Positions 52,660-61,435 are shown, numbered from the stretch's first letter. The stretch: 64,000 nt of DNA from Streptomyces sp. NBC_01451 (GCF_036227485.1 NZ_CP109479.1:7626001-7690000), one strand, 5' to 3'. Notes: generated by a model not told the origin, from the sequence alone. Numbers and translations: made by a program.

Positions 52660-54666
52660 TCAAGGGGAGACACCGGCTTCGGGCACGCTCGGCGGCGAGT
52701 CTCCTTCCCCGCGTTCCGGCCGCATGCCGGGCAGGGCGTACCGGCCGGGGCCGGGCGTGCCGGGTTCGCTCCGGCCCGGCGTCAGCACCAGGATCTCGTC
52801 CTCGGCGCTCCAGACGCGCCGTTCGGACTTGGCGGGGCACAGCTGGACGCTGTGGTGGGGGCGGAGCGTGTGCGGGTCATGGGCGCGGTAGCCGATCGCG
52901 CACTCGTCGCGTCCCAGTGCCGCCGCGACCACGGTCGCGAAGGAGGTCTCCCGGCCGGGCAGCACGTAGTGGTCGGCCGTGCGCAGGGCGAGCGCTCCGC
53001 CGCGCACGGCGAAGATCTCCTCGAACACGGCGGCCAGTTCGGGGTCGTGCACGATCTGTGCCATCAGCAGGGCGGTGAGTTCTCCCCGAAGGACTACGTC
53101 GGACGCGTGGCCGAGCGGGGCGATCCGCCGGCTGCGGTGGTCGTGCATCTCGGCCACCACGGGCAGTACCCGGTGTGTTCTCTCTTCCCAGGAGCGCAGG
53201 GTCAGCAGGTTCAACAGGGTTCGGCCGTCGGACCGTTCGGGGCATGTCTCCTGGTCCGCTCCGAGGGCGATGACGCTGTCGTAGGCGCCGAGGTCCAGGC
53301 CGCTGAGGGTCTCGGGGGCGGCAGGGTCACCCGTTCGGTGCGCGACACGCAGCGGCGAGGGGTGCTCGCGGCCCGGGGTCCGGTTCGGCGGGGGGCCGGT
53401 GTCCTCGGCGGTGACGACGTCGAGGACGGAGCCCGGCCGGGCGGTCCGGCGCAGGATGTCCACGATCAGCGGGGCACGCCGGTTCCATCCCAGGAGCAGC
53501 AGCCGTGAGGGAGGGCCGGGCCGTGGGCGGGGCGGTGCCACGGCGCTGGCGTCGACCTGTGCGCGGCGGTCGGTGAGCGGGACGGGGCGGTCGTCGTGGG
53601 CGACGGTCACCAGCCGGTCTCCCGGTTCCAGCACGGTCCACGGCGCCGGAGTGAGCAGCGGAGGGCCGTCCGCCCGCAGGAGTCCCACGGCGCAGGACGT
53701 CTCCAGGCGCAGCGCCATGTCCTCGAAGGTCAGGCCCGCCGCCTGCGGAATGCCGATGACGTGGAATTCGGCTCCGGAGAAGTCCAGGAGGTCGCGCAGC
53801 ACCGACGACATCCCGGGGTGTCCGGCGGTCTGGAGGAGCAGCCGCGCGGTGGTCCGGTCGGTCTCCAGGACGGTGCCGCGCGGTCCGGCGGCGAGCCGCG
53901 CGGCCGGCAGATGGCGTCCGTCGCGTACGGCGGCCACCACGCGCGGGCCGTTCTCGGCGTCCAGCAGGGTACGCAGTGCCAGCAGGGTCCGTACGACCGT
54001 CAGATCGCCGTCGGCGTCCTCGGCTGGCAGTACCGTCACCGTCCGGGCCGTGCCCGGCGTGACCAGGGCCAGGGAGTCGGGGTCGGTCGGTGATCCGGTG
54101 CGGCATTCCAGGCGGACGCCGACGGCGGCTCCCAGGGCGGTGGTGAGGGCCGTTTCCATGGCGGCCGGGTCCCGGTCCGCGAGGATGGTGATCACATGCC
54201 GGGCGCCGGCGGGACGTGCGGCGATCAGTTCGGCGACCAGGGTGAAGATCTGGTCGGACCAGCCGAGGACCACGGTGTGGTCGTGTTCCAGGATCCGGGA
54301 ACGGCCTCGTCTCAGTTCCGTGAGCCGGTCTCCCAGGCTCGTGGTGACGACTCCGACGACTGTCGACACGCACAGCAGGGCGATCAGGCCGAGCAGGACG
54401 GACAGCAGCATCCGCAGGGGTGCGCCGGTCGCGGCGCCGAGGCGCAGGGTTTCCGCGCTGGTGCGCCACACCTGGGTGAGCCGGCCCGACAGGGAGGGCG
54501 GGGCGGCGGGGTCCGTCCACACCAGCAGGGCGCTGACGGGTACGACGATCGCCAGGCAGCACAGGGCGAGCCAGCCGAGCAGGGTTCCGGTGCTGCGGGC
54601 CAGTGTCCTGTCGAACAGGTAACGCGTCCGGTGGTGCAACGGAGTTCGTTCCTGTCGCCGTTCCAC
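52660..54666 (-). CDS. CASTOR/POLLUX-like ion channel with RCK/TrkA-N domains
   Basis: 668 residues. N-terminal LLGWLALCCLAIVVPVSALL and RMLLSVLLGLIALLCVSTVV spans (about 29-48 and 84-103) flank a short pore region; tandem Rossmann-type domains follow (HTVVLGWSDQIFTLVAELIA near 128; LLLLGWNRRAPLIVDILRR near 395). AIRD-like CASTOR mid-domain features (MSSVLRDLLDFSGAEFHVIG) fit bacterial relatives of plant CASTOR/POLLUX and SynCaK-type channels. GTG start with AGGGGG upstream. Probably a regulated K+ or Ca2+ channel; ion selectivity is not readable because the filter is not of the TVGYG type. Confidence 0.83.
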   Translation of the reverse strand: MERRQERTPLHHRTRYLFDRTLARSTGTLLGWLALCCLAIVVPVSALLVWTDPAAPPSLSGRLTQVWRTSAETLRLGAATGAPLRMLLSVLLGLIALLCVSTVVGVVTTSLGDRLTELRRGRSRILEHDHTVVLGWSDQIFTLVAELIAARPAGARHVITILADRDPAAMETALTTALGAAVGVRLECRTGSPTDPDSLALVTPGTARTVTVLPAEDADGDLTVVRTLLALRTLLDAENGPRVVAAVRDGRHLPAARLAAGPRGTVLETDRTTARLLLQTAGHPGMSSVLRDLLDFSGAEFHVIGIPQAAGLTFEDMALRLETSCAVGLLRADGPPLLTPAPWTVLEPGDRLVTVAHDDRPVPLTDRRAQVDASAVAPPRPRPGPPSRLLLLGWNRRAPLIVDILRRTARPGSVLDVVTAEDTGPPPNRTPGREHPSPLRVAHRTGDPAAPETLSGLDLGAYDSVIALGADQETCPERSDGRTLLNLLTLRSWEERTHRVLPVVAEMHDHRSRRIAPLGHASDVVLRGELTALLMAQIVHDPELAAVFEEIFAVRGGALALRTADHYVLPGRETSFATVVAAALGRDECAIGYRAHDPHTLRPHHSVQLCPAKSERRVWSAEDEILVLTPGRSEPGTPGPGRYALPGMRPERGEGDSPPSVPEAGVSP

Positions 54667-54816
54667 TCCAGCCCCCTGATCGCCGCGCCCGTCTCCGGAA
54701 AGGGAAGCGTGCCGGTCCCACGGTCGGCGACACGCCGTTCCACCGGGATCTTCATCCTTTCGGGCAGCGACCTGGGCCGAAACCCGGGCGGGGGGCCCGG
54801 TCCAGGAGGCACAGGC

Positions 54817-55572
54817 TCAGAACCCGTGCCGCATCCCCCCGTCGACAGGCACCATGACCCCCGTCAGATAGCTCGCGGCGGGCGACAGCAGAAACGCCGC
54901 CGTACGGCCGAACTCCTCCGGCCTCCCGTACCGCCGCAACGGAATCCGCGACTCGTTGGCGGCCCGGGTCGCCCCGGGATCCGCGGACAGCCCGTCCAGC
55001 TCGCGCACGCGATCCGTGTCGATGCGCGCCGGCAGCAACCCCACCACCCGGATCCCCCGCGGCCCCACCTCGTCCGCGAGGGACTTGGCGAACCCGGCGA
55101 GCCCCGGCCGCAGGCCGTTGGAGATGGTCAGCCCCGGAATCGGCTCGTGCACCGACCCGGACAGCACGAACCCGACGACCCCGCCCGCCTCCAGCTCCGC
55201 CACGGCGGTACGGGCCAGCCGTACCGCCCCCAGGAACACCGAGTCGAACGCGGCCCGCCACTGTTCGTCCGTGTTGTCGGCGACGAACCCGGGTGCCGGA
55301 CCGCCCACGCTGATGAGGATGCCGTTGAAGCGCCCGAAGTGCTCGCGGGCCGCCGCGACTAGCCGCTGCGCGACCTCCGGGTCGGCGTTGTCCGCGGCCA
55401 CGCCCACCGCCCCGGGGCCCAGTTCGGCGGCGGCCTCCGCGACCGTCTTCTCGTCCCGCCCCGTGACGACCACCTTCGCGCCGTCGGCGACGAGTTCGCG
55501 CGCGGCGGCGTTGCCCAGTCCGCGGGTGGCTCCGGTGACGACGTACACCCGGTCCTTCAGTCCAAGATCCAT
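54817..55572 (-). CDS. SDR-family protein lacking the canonical Tyr-x-x-x-Lys
   Basis: 251 residues, Rossmann fold. TGATRGLG cofactor motif (13-20) and VAADNADPEVA with ILISVGGPAPG are normal. Where the active site should read Tyr-x-x-x-Lys, the sequence is ISNGLRPGLAGFAKSLADEV: Ser and Arg stand at the aligned Tyr and Lys positions. A catalytic-type Ser is kept (VLSGSVHEP). The C-terminus YLTGVMVPVDGGM is typical. So it binds NAD(P) but probably has altered or no reductase chemistry. It stands five bases from the GH15 gene stop on the same strand. Confidence 0.88.
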   Translation of the reverse strand: MDLGLKDRVYVVTGATRGLGNAAARELVADGAKVVVTGRDEKTVAEAAAELGPGAVGVAADNADPEVAQRLVAAAREHFGRFNGILISVGGPAPGFVADNTDEQWRAAFDSVFLGAVRLARTAVAELEAGGVVGFVLSGSVHEPIPGLTISNGLRPGLAGFAKSLADEVGPRGIRVVGLLPARIDTDRVRELDGLSADPGATRAANESRIPLRRYGRPEEFGRTAAFLLSPAASYLTGVMVPVDGGMRHGF

Positions 55573-55577
55573 GGTCC

Positions 55578-57404
55578 CTATCCTGCCCGCTCGTCGCCGT
55601 ACAGGGCGAGGGCCGTGTTGACGAGGCCGATGTGGCTGAACGCCTGGGGGAAGTTGCCGAGCTGGCGGTCGGCGACCGGGTCGTACTCCTCCGCCAGCAG
55701 CCCCACGTCGTTGGTGACGCCGACCAGGCGTTCGAAGAGCGCGCGTGCCTCCTTCGTACGGCCGATCATGTGCAGGGCGTCCGCCAGCCAGAACGAGCAG
55801 GCCAGGAACACGCCCTCGTCACCAGGCAGCCCGTCGACCACGGGACCGTCCGTGCTGTAGCGGCGTACGAATCCGTTGTTCCCCAGTTCGTCCCTGACGG
55901 CGTCGACGGTGCCGACGATCCGCGGGTCGTCCGGGGGCAGGAAGCCGACGCGGGGCAGGAGCAGTACGGCGGCGTCGAGTTCGCGGGAGCCGTAGAACTG
56001 CGTGAACGTGTTCCGCTCCGGGTCGTAGCCGCGTTCGCACACCTCCCGGTGCACCTCGTCGCGCATCGCCCGCCAGCCTTCGAGGTCGCCGCCGTTGAGC
56101 TTCGGGTTGAGTTCGAGCTGACGCACCGCGCGGTCCGCCGCCACCCAGGCCATCACCTTCGAGTGCACGAAGTGCCGGCGCGGGCCGCGCACCTCCCACA
56201 GCCCCTCGTCGGGCTGCCGCCAGGCCGTCCGGAGGAACTCCATCAGCGCGACCTGCACCCGCCACATGTGCGGCTTGGACGGCAGCCCCGAACGCCGGGC
56301 CAGCGCCAGTGAGTCGATCACCTCGCCGTACACGTCGAGCTGGAGCTGCCGCACGGCCGCGTTGCCGATGCGCACCGGGGCCGAGCCGCCGAAACCGGGC
56401 AGCCAGTCCAGTTCGAACTCGGGCAGCCGACGCTCACCGGCGAGCCCGTACATGATCTGGAGGTCCGCCGGGTCGCCCGCCACCGCCCGCAGCAGCCAGT
56501 CGCGCCAGCTCTCGGCCTCCTCGTGGTAGCCCGCCGCCAGCAGCGCGTTCAGGGTGAGCGTGGAGTCGCGCAGCCAGCAGTAGCGGTAGTCCCAGTTGCG
56601 TACGCCGCCCAGTTCCTCGGGGAGCGAGGTGGTGGGGGCGGCCACGATGCCGCCGGTCGGCGCGTACGTCAGCGCCTTCAGGGTGATCAGCGAGCGCACG
56701 ACGGCGTCCCGGTGCGGCCCGTCGTACGTACAGCGCGCCGACCAGTCCCGCCAGTCCGAGACGGCCGTGTCCAGTGCCTCGTACGGGTCGACGAACGGCG
56801 GATGCGGCTCGTGCGAGGGATGCCAGGTCAGCACGAACGCGACCCGCTCGCCCTCGGCGACGGTGAACTCCGAGTACGTGGTGAAGTCCCGGCCCCAGGT
56901 GCGCACCCCTTCGTCGGTGCGCAGCCACACCGAGTCCGGCCCCGCGACGGCCACCCGGTGCCCGTTCACCCGGCGCATCCACGGCACGACCGACCCGTAG
57001 TCGAACCGCAGCCGCAGCGTGCTGCGGACGGTCACCTCGCCGCGTACGCCCTCGACGATCCGGACGAGATCGGGGGCGCGATGCCGCTGGGGCATCAGGT
57101 CGGTGACGCGTACCGCGCCCTCGTCGGTCTCCCATTCGGTGTCGAGGACGAGGGTGCCGGGCCGGTAGGAGCGCCGGGTGCAGCGGTCGGCGCCCTCGGG
57201 GGCGATCCGCCAGTGCCCGTTGCGCTCGTCGCCGAGCAGCGCGGCGAAAGAGGCGGCCGAGTCGAAGCGGGGCAGACAGAGCCAGTCGACGGAACCGTTC
57301 ATGCCGACGAGCGCGGCGGTCTGGTGGTCGCCCACGAGGGCGTAGTCCTCGATCCGGGGAATCCGGGGGACGTGGGGGATTCGGTCGTTCTCACGGGGGT
57401 GCAC
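55578..57404 (-). CDS. Glycoside hydrolase family 15 protein (glucoamylase/trehalase-like)
   Basis: 608 residues, cytoplasmic. An N-terminal beta-sandwich (about 1-230, with IEDYALVGDHQTAALVGMNG and WLCLPRFDSAASFAALLGDE) and an (alpha/alpha)6 barrel. NWDYRYCWLRDSTLTLNALL carries the general acid region, and LLAEEYDPVADRQLGNFPQA the general base Glu. This architecture matches actinobacterial GH15 trehalases and glucoamylases; trehalase is likely but not provable here. GTG 57404 is chosen because AGGGGG lies upstream; a start 11 codons earlier is also open. Confidence 0.92.
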   Translation of the reverse strand: MHPRENDRIPHVPRIPRIEDYALVGDHQTAALVGMNGSVDWLCLPRFDSAASFAALLGDERNGHWRIAPEGADRCTRRSYRPGTLVLDTEWETDEGAVRVTDLMPQRHRAPDLVRIVEGVRGEVTVRSTLRLRFDYGSVVPWMRRVNGHRVAVAGPDSVWLRTDEGVRTWGRDFTTYSEFTVAEGERVAFVLTWHPSHEPHPPFVDPYEALDTAVSDWRDWSARCTYDGPHRDAVVRSLITLKALTYAPTGGIVAAPTTSLPEELGGVRNWDYRYCWLRDSTLTLNALLAAGYHEEAESWRDWLLRAVAGDPADLQIMYGLAGERRLPEFELDWLPGFGGSAPVRIGNAAVRQLQLDVYGEVIDSLALARRSGLPSKPHMWRVQVALMEFLRTAWRQPDEGLWEVRGPRRHFVHSKVMAWVAADRAVRQLELNPKLNGGDLEGWRAMRDEVHREVCERGYDPERNTFTQFYGSRELDAAVLLLPRVGFLPPDDPRIVGTVDAVRDELGNNGFVRRYSTDGPVVDGLPGDEGVFLACSFWLADALHMIGRTKEARALFERLVGVTNDVGLLAEEYDPVADRQLGNFPQAFSHIGLVNTALALYGDERAG

Positions 57405-57497
57405 GACGTGCAGGTTCCCCCTGCAGGGCCCCGGCATTCGGACGAGATCGTGCTGTCACACGCCGAGATCCCCGGTTGCGTCACCCGGCCGGCCGCG

Positions 57498-58304
57498 TCA
57501 CACGGCGGCGGGCTCCGCGTCCGGCGATTCCCGCGCTTCACGCGCCGCCGCCTCGGCCTCCGCCCGGTCCCGGCGTTCGCGGCGCACGAGGATCACCCAG
57601 CCCAGGGGAACACCCGCGGAGAACAGCCACCACTGGATGGCGTAGGCGTAGTTCAGCGCGGCGTTCTCGTCGCCGGGTCTGCCCAGCAGCTCCGGGGTGT
57701 CGCCCTTCGGTTCGGGCGTCGTCAGCACGATGTAGCCGCCGAGCACCTCGGCGCCCAGCCGCCGGGCCTCCTGCTCGCTGTTGATCAGCATGACCTGCCG
57801 GTCCGGCAGCCCCTTGAGGTCCTTGATGCCGCTCGCCGCGGTCGTCTCGGCGGGCATCAGCCGCCCGGTGACGGTGATCTCGCCCCTCGGGGGCGCCGGG
57901 ATCGTGGGGAACGCGGTCTGGCTCGGCCCGTCCGAGGGGATCCAGCCCCGGTTGACCAGCAGGACCCTGCCGTCGGCCAGGACGAAGGGGGTCAGCACGT
58001 GGTAGCCGACCTCGTCGTCGGAGTTGGTGCGGCGGCGGACGACCACCTCGTCCTCGGTGTCGAAGTGACCCTTGGCGCTCACGGAGTGGTAGCGCTCGTC
58101 GGTGGTGACGGTGTGTCCGGGGGAGGTCAGCTTCTCCACGGGCACCGGCTCGGCGGACAGCGCGTCGGCGACCAGCTGGTTGCGGGCGCTGCGCTCCTCG
58201 TAGCGGTGCATCTGCCAGATGCCCAGCCTGATCATCGTGGGGATGAGAAGGAGGGCGACCAGCGTGAGGATCACCCACTGCCGGGACAAGAGGAAGCGGT
58301 ACAC
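57498..58304 (-). CDS. SURF1-family cytochrome oxidase biogenesis protein
   Basis: 268 residues. Two transmembrane helices bracket the domain: N-terminal QWVILTLVALLLIPTMIRLG (about 9-28) and C-terminal NYAYAIQWWLFSAGVPLGWV (about 215-234). LGIWQMHRYEERSARNQLV follows the first span as in all SURF1 proteins, and VLLVNRGWIPSDGP and PLGWVILVRRE complete the motifs. It assists heme a insertion into cytochrome c oxidase. GTG start. A cytoplasmic Glu/Ala/Arg-rich tail ends the protein. Confidence 0.93.
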   Translation of the reverse strand: MYRFLLSRQWVILTLVALLLIPTMIRLGIWQMHRYEERSARNQLVADALSAEPVPVEKLTSPGHTVTTDERYHSVSAKGHFDTEDEVVVRRRTNSDDEVGYHVLTPFVLADGRVLLVNRGWIPSDGPSQTAFPTIPAPPRGEITVTGRLMPAETTAASGIKDLKGLPDRQVMLINSEQEARRLGAEVLGGYIVLTTPEPKGDTPELLGRPGDENAALNYAYAIQWWLFSAGVPLGWVILVRRERRDRAEAEAAAREARESPDAEPAAV

Positions 58305-58390
58305 CCCACTGACGGTACAACTCGCCCGTGGGGTGCATTCAGGGGGGTACGGACTCGGACGCGGACCCGCGCGGGCCCTCGCGAGCCTCC

Positions 58391-58624
58391 TCAGACCCTG
58401 TCGACGATCCCCACCCTCCCCTCCGCGCGCGCGCAGTGCGCCCCGCAGTACCAGTGGCCCTCGGCCTCGACGCCCTGCCCGATGATCTGGACCCGGCAGT
58501 GCTCGCAGATGGGCGCCATACGGTGGATCGCGCAGGCGAAGCAGTCGAAGACATGCACCGACCCCTGCGCGTGCACCTCGAAGGTCATCCCGTAATTGTT
58601 CCCGCAGACTTCACAACTGGCCAT
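58391..58624 (-). CDS. Small zinc-ribbon/metallothionein-like protein
   Basis: 77 residues. Four Cys pairs: CEVCGNNYG near 4-12, DCFACAIHRMAP near 26-37, CEHCRVQIIG near 38-47 and WYCGAHCARAEG near 57-68. The even spacing suggests two zinc-binding sites in a rubredoxin/treble-clef-like fold. ATG 58624 is chosen because the Cys pattern begins at residue 4; there is no good ribosome binding site, so translation may be weak or the start may lie upstream. Function unknown; a nucleic-acid or redox role is possible. Confidence 0.83.
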   Translation of the reverse strand: MASCEVCGNNYGMTFEVHAQGSVHVFDCFACAIHRMAPICEHCRVQIIGQGVEAEGHWYCGAHCARAEGRVGIVDRV

Positions 58625-58711
58625 GCGCCACAGGGTGGGCCGTCGGTGGCGCCCGAGCGAGACGGCGCCGGGCGAGTCGGGCGCCAATCACCCGTCCGTA
58701 CGGTTGTCACG

Positions 58712-59725
58712 TCATTGCCCCGCCGCGGGTTCCACGTCCCGCAGGAGCTGCCCGAAGGCCGCCTCGTCGACGACCGGCGTGCCGAACTGCCGGGCCTTGA
58801 CCACCTTCGAGGTCATGGAGTCGGGGTCGTTGGTGACGAGCAGGCTGGTCAGCCGGGACAGGCTCGTCGCGACATGCAGCCCCGCCTCGACGGCCCGGTC
58901 CTCCAGCAGGTCGCGCTCGACCGAGGTGTCCCCGGAGAACGCCACCCGCATGCCCTGCCTGAGCGGCTTGCCGTCCTCGTACCGCCCCGGGTTGGGGTAC
59001 GGACACGCGGGCCGCTTGCGGGACGGCCGCCAACTGGCCGGCTGGTAGCCGCCGGAGCCTCCGTAACCCCCGGACGCCTGCCGTCCGATCTGGGGCCGGG
59101 CGGAACCGGTCGCCGGCGCCGACCACTCCGTCAGCGCCCGGCACTCCAGCAGCGGCAGCCGTACGCCGCCCCGGGCCGCCGCGTGCAGGCTGGGCCGGAA
59201 CGCCTCGGCGAGCACCCGCGCGTCGTCCAGCGCGTGGTGGGCCCGCTGCTGGACGACCCCGAAGTGCGCGGCCAGTGTCTCCAGCTTGTGGTTGGGCAGG
59301 GGCAGCCCCAGTTCCTTGGACAGCGCGATGGTGCACAGCCGCTGACGCACCGGCGCCTCGCGCTCCGCGCGCGCGTACTCCCGGGCGATCATCGACCAGT
59401 CGAAGACGGCGTTGTGCGCGACGAGCACCCGGTCGGCGAGCCGGGACGCGAACTCCTCGGCGATGTCCACGAAGAGCGGGGAGCCTTCCAGGGCGTCGCT
59501 CGTCAGCCCGTGGATCCACACCGGCCCCGGATCCCGCTCCGGGTTGACCGTCGTGTACCAGTGGTCCTCGACCTCACCGCGCGCGTCCAGCCGGTAGACG
59601 GCGGCGGAGATTATCCGGTCGTCCCGGGACAGACCGGTCGTCTCGACGTCAACGACCGCGTATCCCTGGGGATATGCGGCCGGCCACGGGGCGGGGGACG
59701 GCGTGGGCGTCAGGTCTTCGAGCAT
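58712..59725 (-). CDS. DEDDh 3'-5' exonuclease with C-terminal BRCT domain
   Basis: 337 residues. Exonuclease domain about 20-185: GYAVVDVETTGLSRDDRIIS (D-x-E), RVLVAHNAVFDWSMIAREYA (second Asp) and QQRAHHALDDARVLAEAF (His and Asp) form the DEDDh set, as in DnaQ/PolC proofreading domains. A linker rich in Gly/Ser/Pro (about 205-245) leads to a BRCT-like domain (about 255-335; RVAFSGDTSVERDLLEDRAV, SLLVTNDPDSMTSKVVKARQ). Such two-domain nucleases occur widely in actinobacteria and probably act in DNA repair. ATG 59725 after a GGGACC. Confidence 0.9.
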   Translation of the reverse strand: MLEDLTPTPSPAPWPAAYPQGYAVVDVETTGLSRDDRIISAAVYRLDARGEVEDHWYTTVNPERDPGPVWIHGLTSDALEGSPLFVDIAEEFASRLADRVLVAHNAVFDWSMIAREYARAEREAPVRQRLCTIALSKELGLPLPNHKLETLAAHFGVVQQRAHHALDDARVLAEAFRPSLHAAARGGVRLPLLECRALTEWSAPATGSARPQIGRQASGGYGGSGGYQPASWRPSRKRPACPYPNPGRYEDGKPLRQGMRVAFSGDTSVERDLLEDRAVEAGLHVATSLSRLTSLLVTNDPDSMTSKVVKARQFGTPVVDEAAFGQLLRDVEPAAGQ

Positions 59726-59806
59726 GGTCCCAGAGAATACGGGCCGCGACTGACAGCCCGTCGCGCACCCGTTGGCGGAGACCACCAACAAGCAAGCGCG
59801 TACTGC

Positions 59807-59823
59807 ACTGAATACTTGTCAGT
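59807..59823. promoter_or_regulatory. Candidate TetR-type operator upstream of the ether-lipid gene pair
   Basis: ACTGA-ATACTTG-TCAGT, a 5-bp arm inverted repeat inside a wider TACTG (59801) / CAGTA (59820) symmetry, in the 142-bp divergent gap between the exonuclease and the hydroxylase, 45 bp before the latter. Repeats of the TTACTG-type are common TetR sites for lipid genes. No regulator gene is adjacent. Confidence 0.45.
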
Positions 59824-59867
59824 AACAACGTCTATGCGCCACCTGCGGGCCGCCCTAACGTGCAGTC

Positions 59868-60737
59868 ATGCCCAACCTTCCCGACGTCGTGGCCTGGTCG
59901 ATACCCGCCTTCGTGCTGCTCACCGTGATCGAGATGATCAGTGTCCGGATCCACCCCGAGGAGAACGCCGCCGGGTACGAGGCCAAGGACGCGGCGACCA
60001 GTGTCGGCATGGGACTCGGGAGCCTGGCCTTCGACTTCCTCTGGAAGATCCCGATCCTCGCCGTGTACACGGCGATCTACGAACTCACCCCGCTCCGCGT
60101 CCCCGTCCTGTGGTGGACCGTCCCGCTCATGCTGCTCGCGCAGGACTTCTTCTACTACTGGTCCCACCGCGGCCACCACGTCGTCCGCATCCTCTGGGCC
60201 TGCCACGTCGTCCACCATTCGAGCCGCAGCTTCAACCTCACCACGGCCCTGCGCCAGCCCTGGACCACGCTCACCGTCTGGCCGTTCTACGTCCCTCTCG
60301 TCGCCCTCGGCGTGCACCCGGCCGCGCTCGCCTTCTGCTCCTCCACGAACCTCGTCTACCAGTTCTGGATCCACACCGAGCGGATCCACCGCATGCCCCG
60401 GTGGTTCGAGTACGTCCTCAACACGCCCTCCCACCACCGCGTCCACCACGCCTCCCAAGGCGGCTACCTGGACCGCAACTTCGGCGGCATCCTCATCGTC
60501 TGGGACCGCCTGTTCGGCTCGTTCGTCGCCGAGACCGAACGGCCTGTCTACGGGTTGACGAAGAACATCAACACGTTCAACCCGGTCAAGGTCGCCACCC
60601 ATGAGTACGTCGCGATCGTCAAGGACATCAAGGCGGCGGGCAGTTGGCGTGAGCGCGCCGGGCGGGTGTTCGGGGGGCCCGGCTGGCAGCCCGCGCACCC
60701 GCACCGGGAACCGGCCGAAGAGACCGTCGTCGCGTGA
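59868..60737 (+). CDS. Alkylglycerol monooxygenase-like di-iron membrane hydroxylase (fatty acid hydroxylase/TMEM195 type)
   Basis: 289 residues, several membrane spans. The eight-histidine di-iron set is present: YWSHRGHH (H100, H103, H104), CHVVHHSS (H113, H116, H117) and TPSHHRVHH (H189, H190, H193, H194), with H170 in YQFWIHTERI. The stretches SFNLTTALRQ, LVYQFWIHTE, LNTPSHHRVHH, VYGLTKNINTFNPVKV and GGPGWQP parallel animal alkylglycerol monooxygenase, which splits ether lipids. A sterol or fatty acid desaturase-type function is the alternative. Its stop overlaps the lysoplasmalogenase-like gene. Confidence 0.85.
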   Translation: MPNLPDVVAWSIPAFVLLTVIEMISVRIHPEENAAGYEAKDAATSVGMGLGSLAFDFLWKIPILAVYTAIYELTPLRVPVLWWTVPLMLLAQDFFYYWSHRGHHVVRILWACHVVHHSSRSFNLTTALRQPWTTLTVWPFYVPLVALGVHPAALAFCSSTNLVYQFWIHTERIHRMPRWFEYVLNTPSHHRVHHASQGGYLDRNFGGILIVWDRLFGSFVAETERPVYGLTKNINTFNPVKVATHEYVAIVKDIKAAGSWRERAGRVFGGPGWQPAHPHREPAEETVVA

Positions 60738-61435
60738 GGCCGGCCCGGGTTCTCCTCGCCGCCTTCGCCCTCACGGCGGCCGTCGACCTGACCGCCCTCG
60801 CGGCCGGCTCCGACACCGGGCACGCCCTCGCCAAGCCCCTTCTGATGCCTCTCCTCGCCGCCCACACCCATGTGCGCGGCGCCCCGCGACTCCTCACCGT
60901 CGCCCTTCTCCTCGGCTGGGCCGGCGACGTCCTGCTCCTCTCCGACGCCGATCCGGCGTTCCTGGCCGGCATGGCCTCCTTCGCGGCCGGCCACGTCTGC
61001 TACCTCGCCCTCTTCCGGAGGTACGGCGACGAGGACCGAGACGCGAACGGCACCCCACGCGCGCGTGCCGCACGCGTCCGGCTCGCGGGGGTCTACGCCC
61101 TGGCCCTGGCCGGCACCCTCGCCGTCCTCTGGCCCGGCCTTCCCGCCGAACTCCGTGTCCCCGTCGCCGGTTACAGCCTCCTGCTGACCGCGATGGCCCA
61201 CCGGGCCAACGCACTCGGGCTCCTCACCGGCATGGGCGGCGCGCTCTTCCTGCTGTCCGACACGCTCATCGCGACCGGCGTCGCCGGCCTGCCCCAGCTG
61301 CCCCGACCCGACTTCTGGATCATGCTCACGTACCTCGCCGCCCAGTGGCTCCTGGCCGGCGGTGTACTCGCGGCGGCCGGAACCGCGGCACCTTCACCCG
61401 TCACGTCCAGCGGATCGGCACCGGCAGCGCGGTGA
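60734..61435 (+). CDS. YhhN/TMEM86-family protein (lysoplasmalogenase-like)
   Basis: 233 residues, about eight hydrophobic segments. YhhN signature residues are LAKPLLMPLLAAHTH (K/P), LLGWAGDVLLLSDADPAFLA (conserved Asp), FAAGHVCYLALF (His) and LGGALFLLSDTLIA-like GALFLLSDTLIATGVAG (Asp) with YLAAQWLLAGG at the end. Animal TMEM86 hydrolyses the vinyl-ether bond of lysoplasmalogens; bacterial YhhN members are related but less studied. GTG start overlaps the hydroxylase stop (GTGA), so the two are translationally coupled. Its end overlaps the convergent CopD gene by 35 bases. Confidence 0.87.
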   Translation: MRPARVLLAAFALTAAVDLTALAAGSDTGHALAKPLLMPLLAAHTHVRGAPRLLTVALLLGWAGDVLLLSDADPAFLAGMASFAAGHVCYLALFRRYGDEDRDANGTPRARAARVRLAGVYALALAGTLAVLWPGLPAELRVPVAGYSLLLTAMAHRANALGLLTGMGGALFLLSDTLIATGVAGLPQLPRPDFWIMLTYLAAQWLLAGGVLAAAGTAAPSPVTSSGSAPAAR

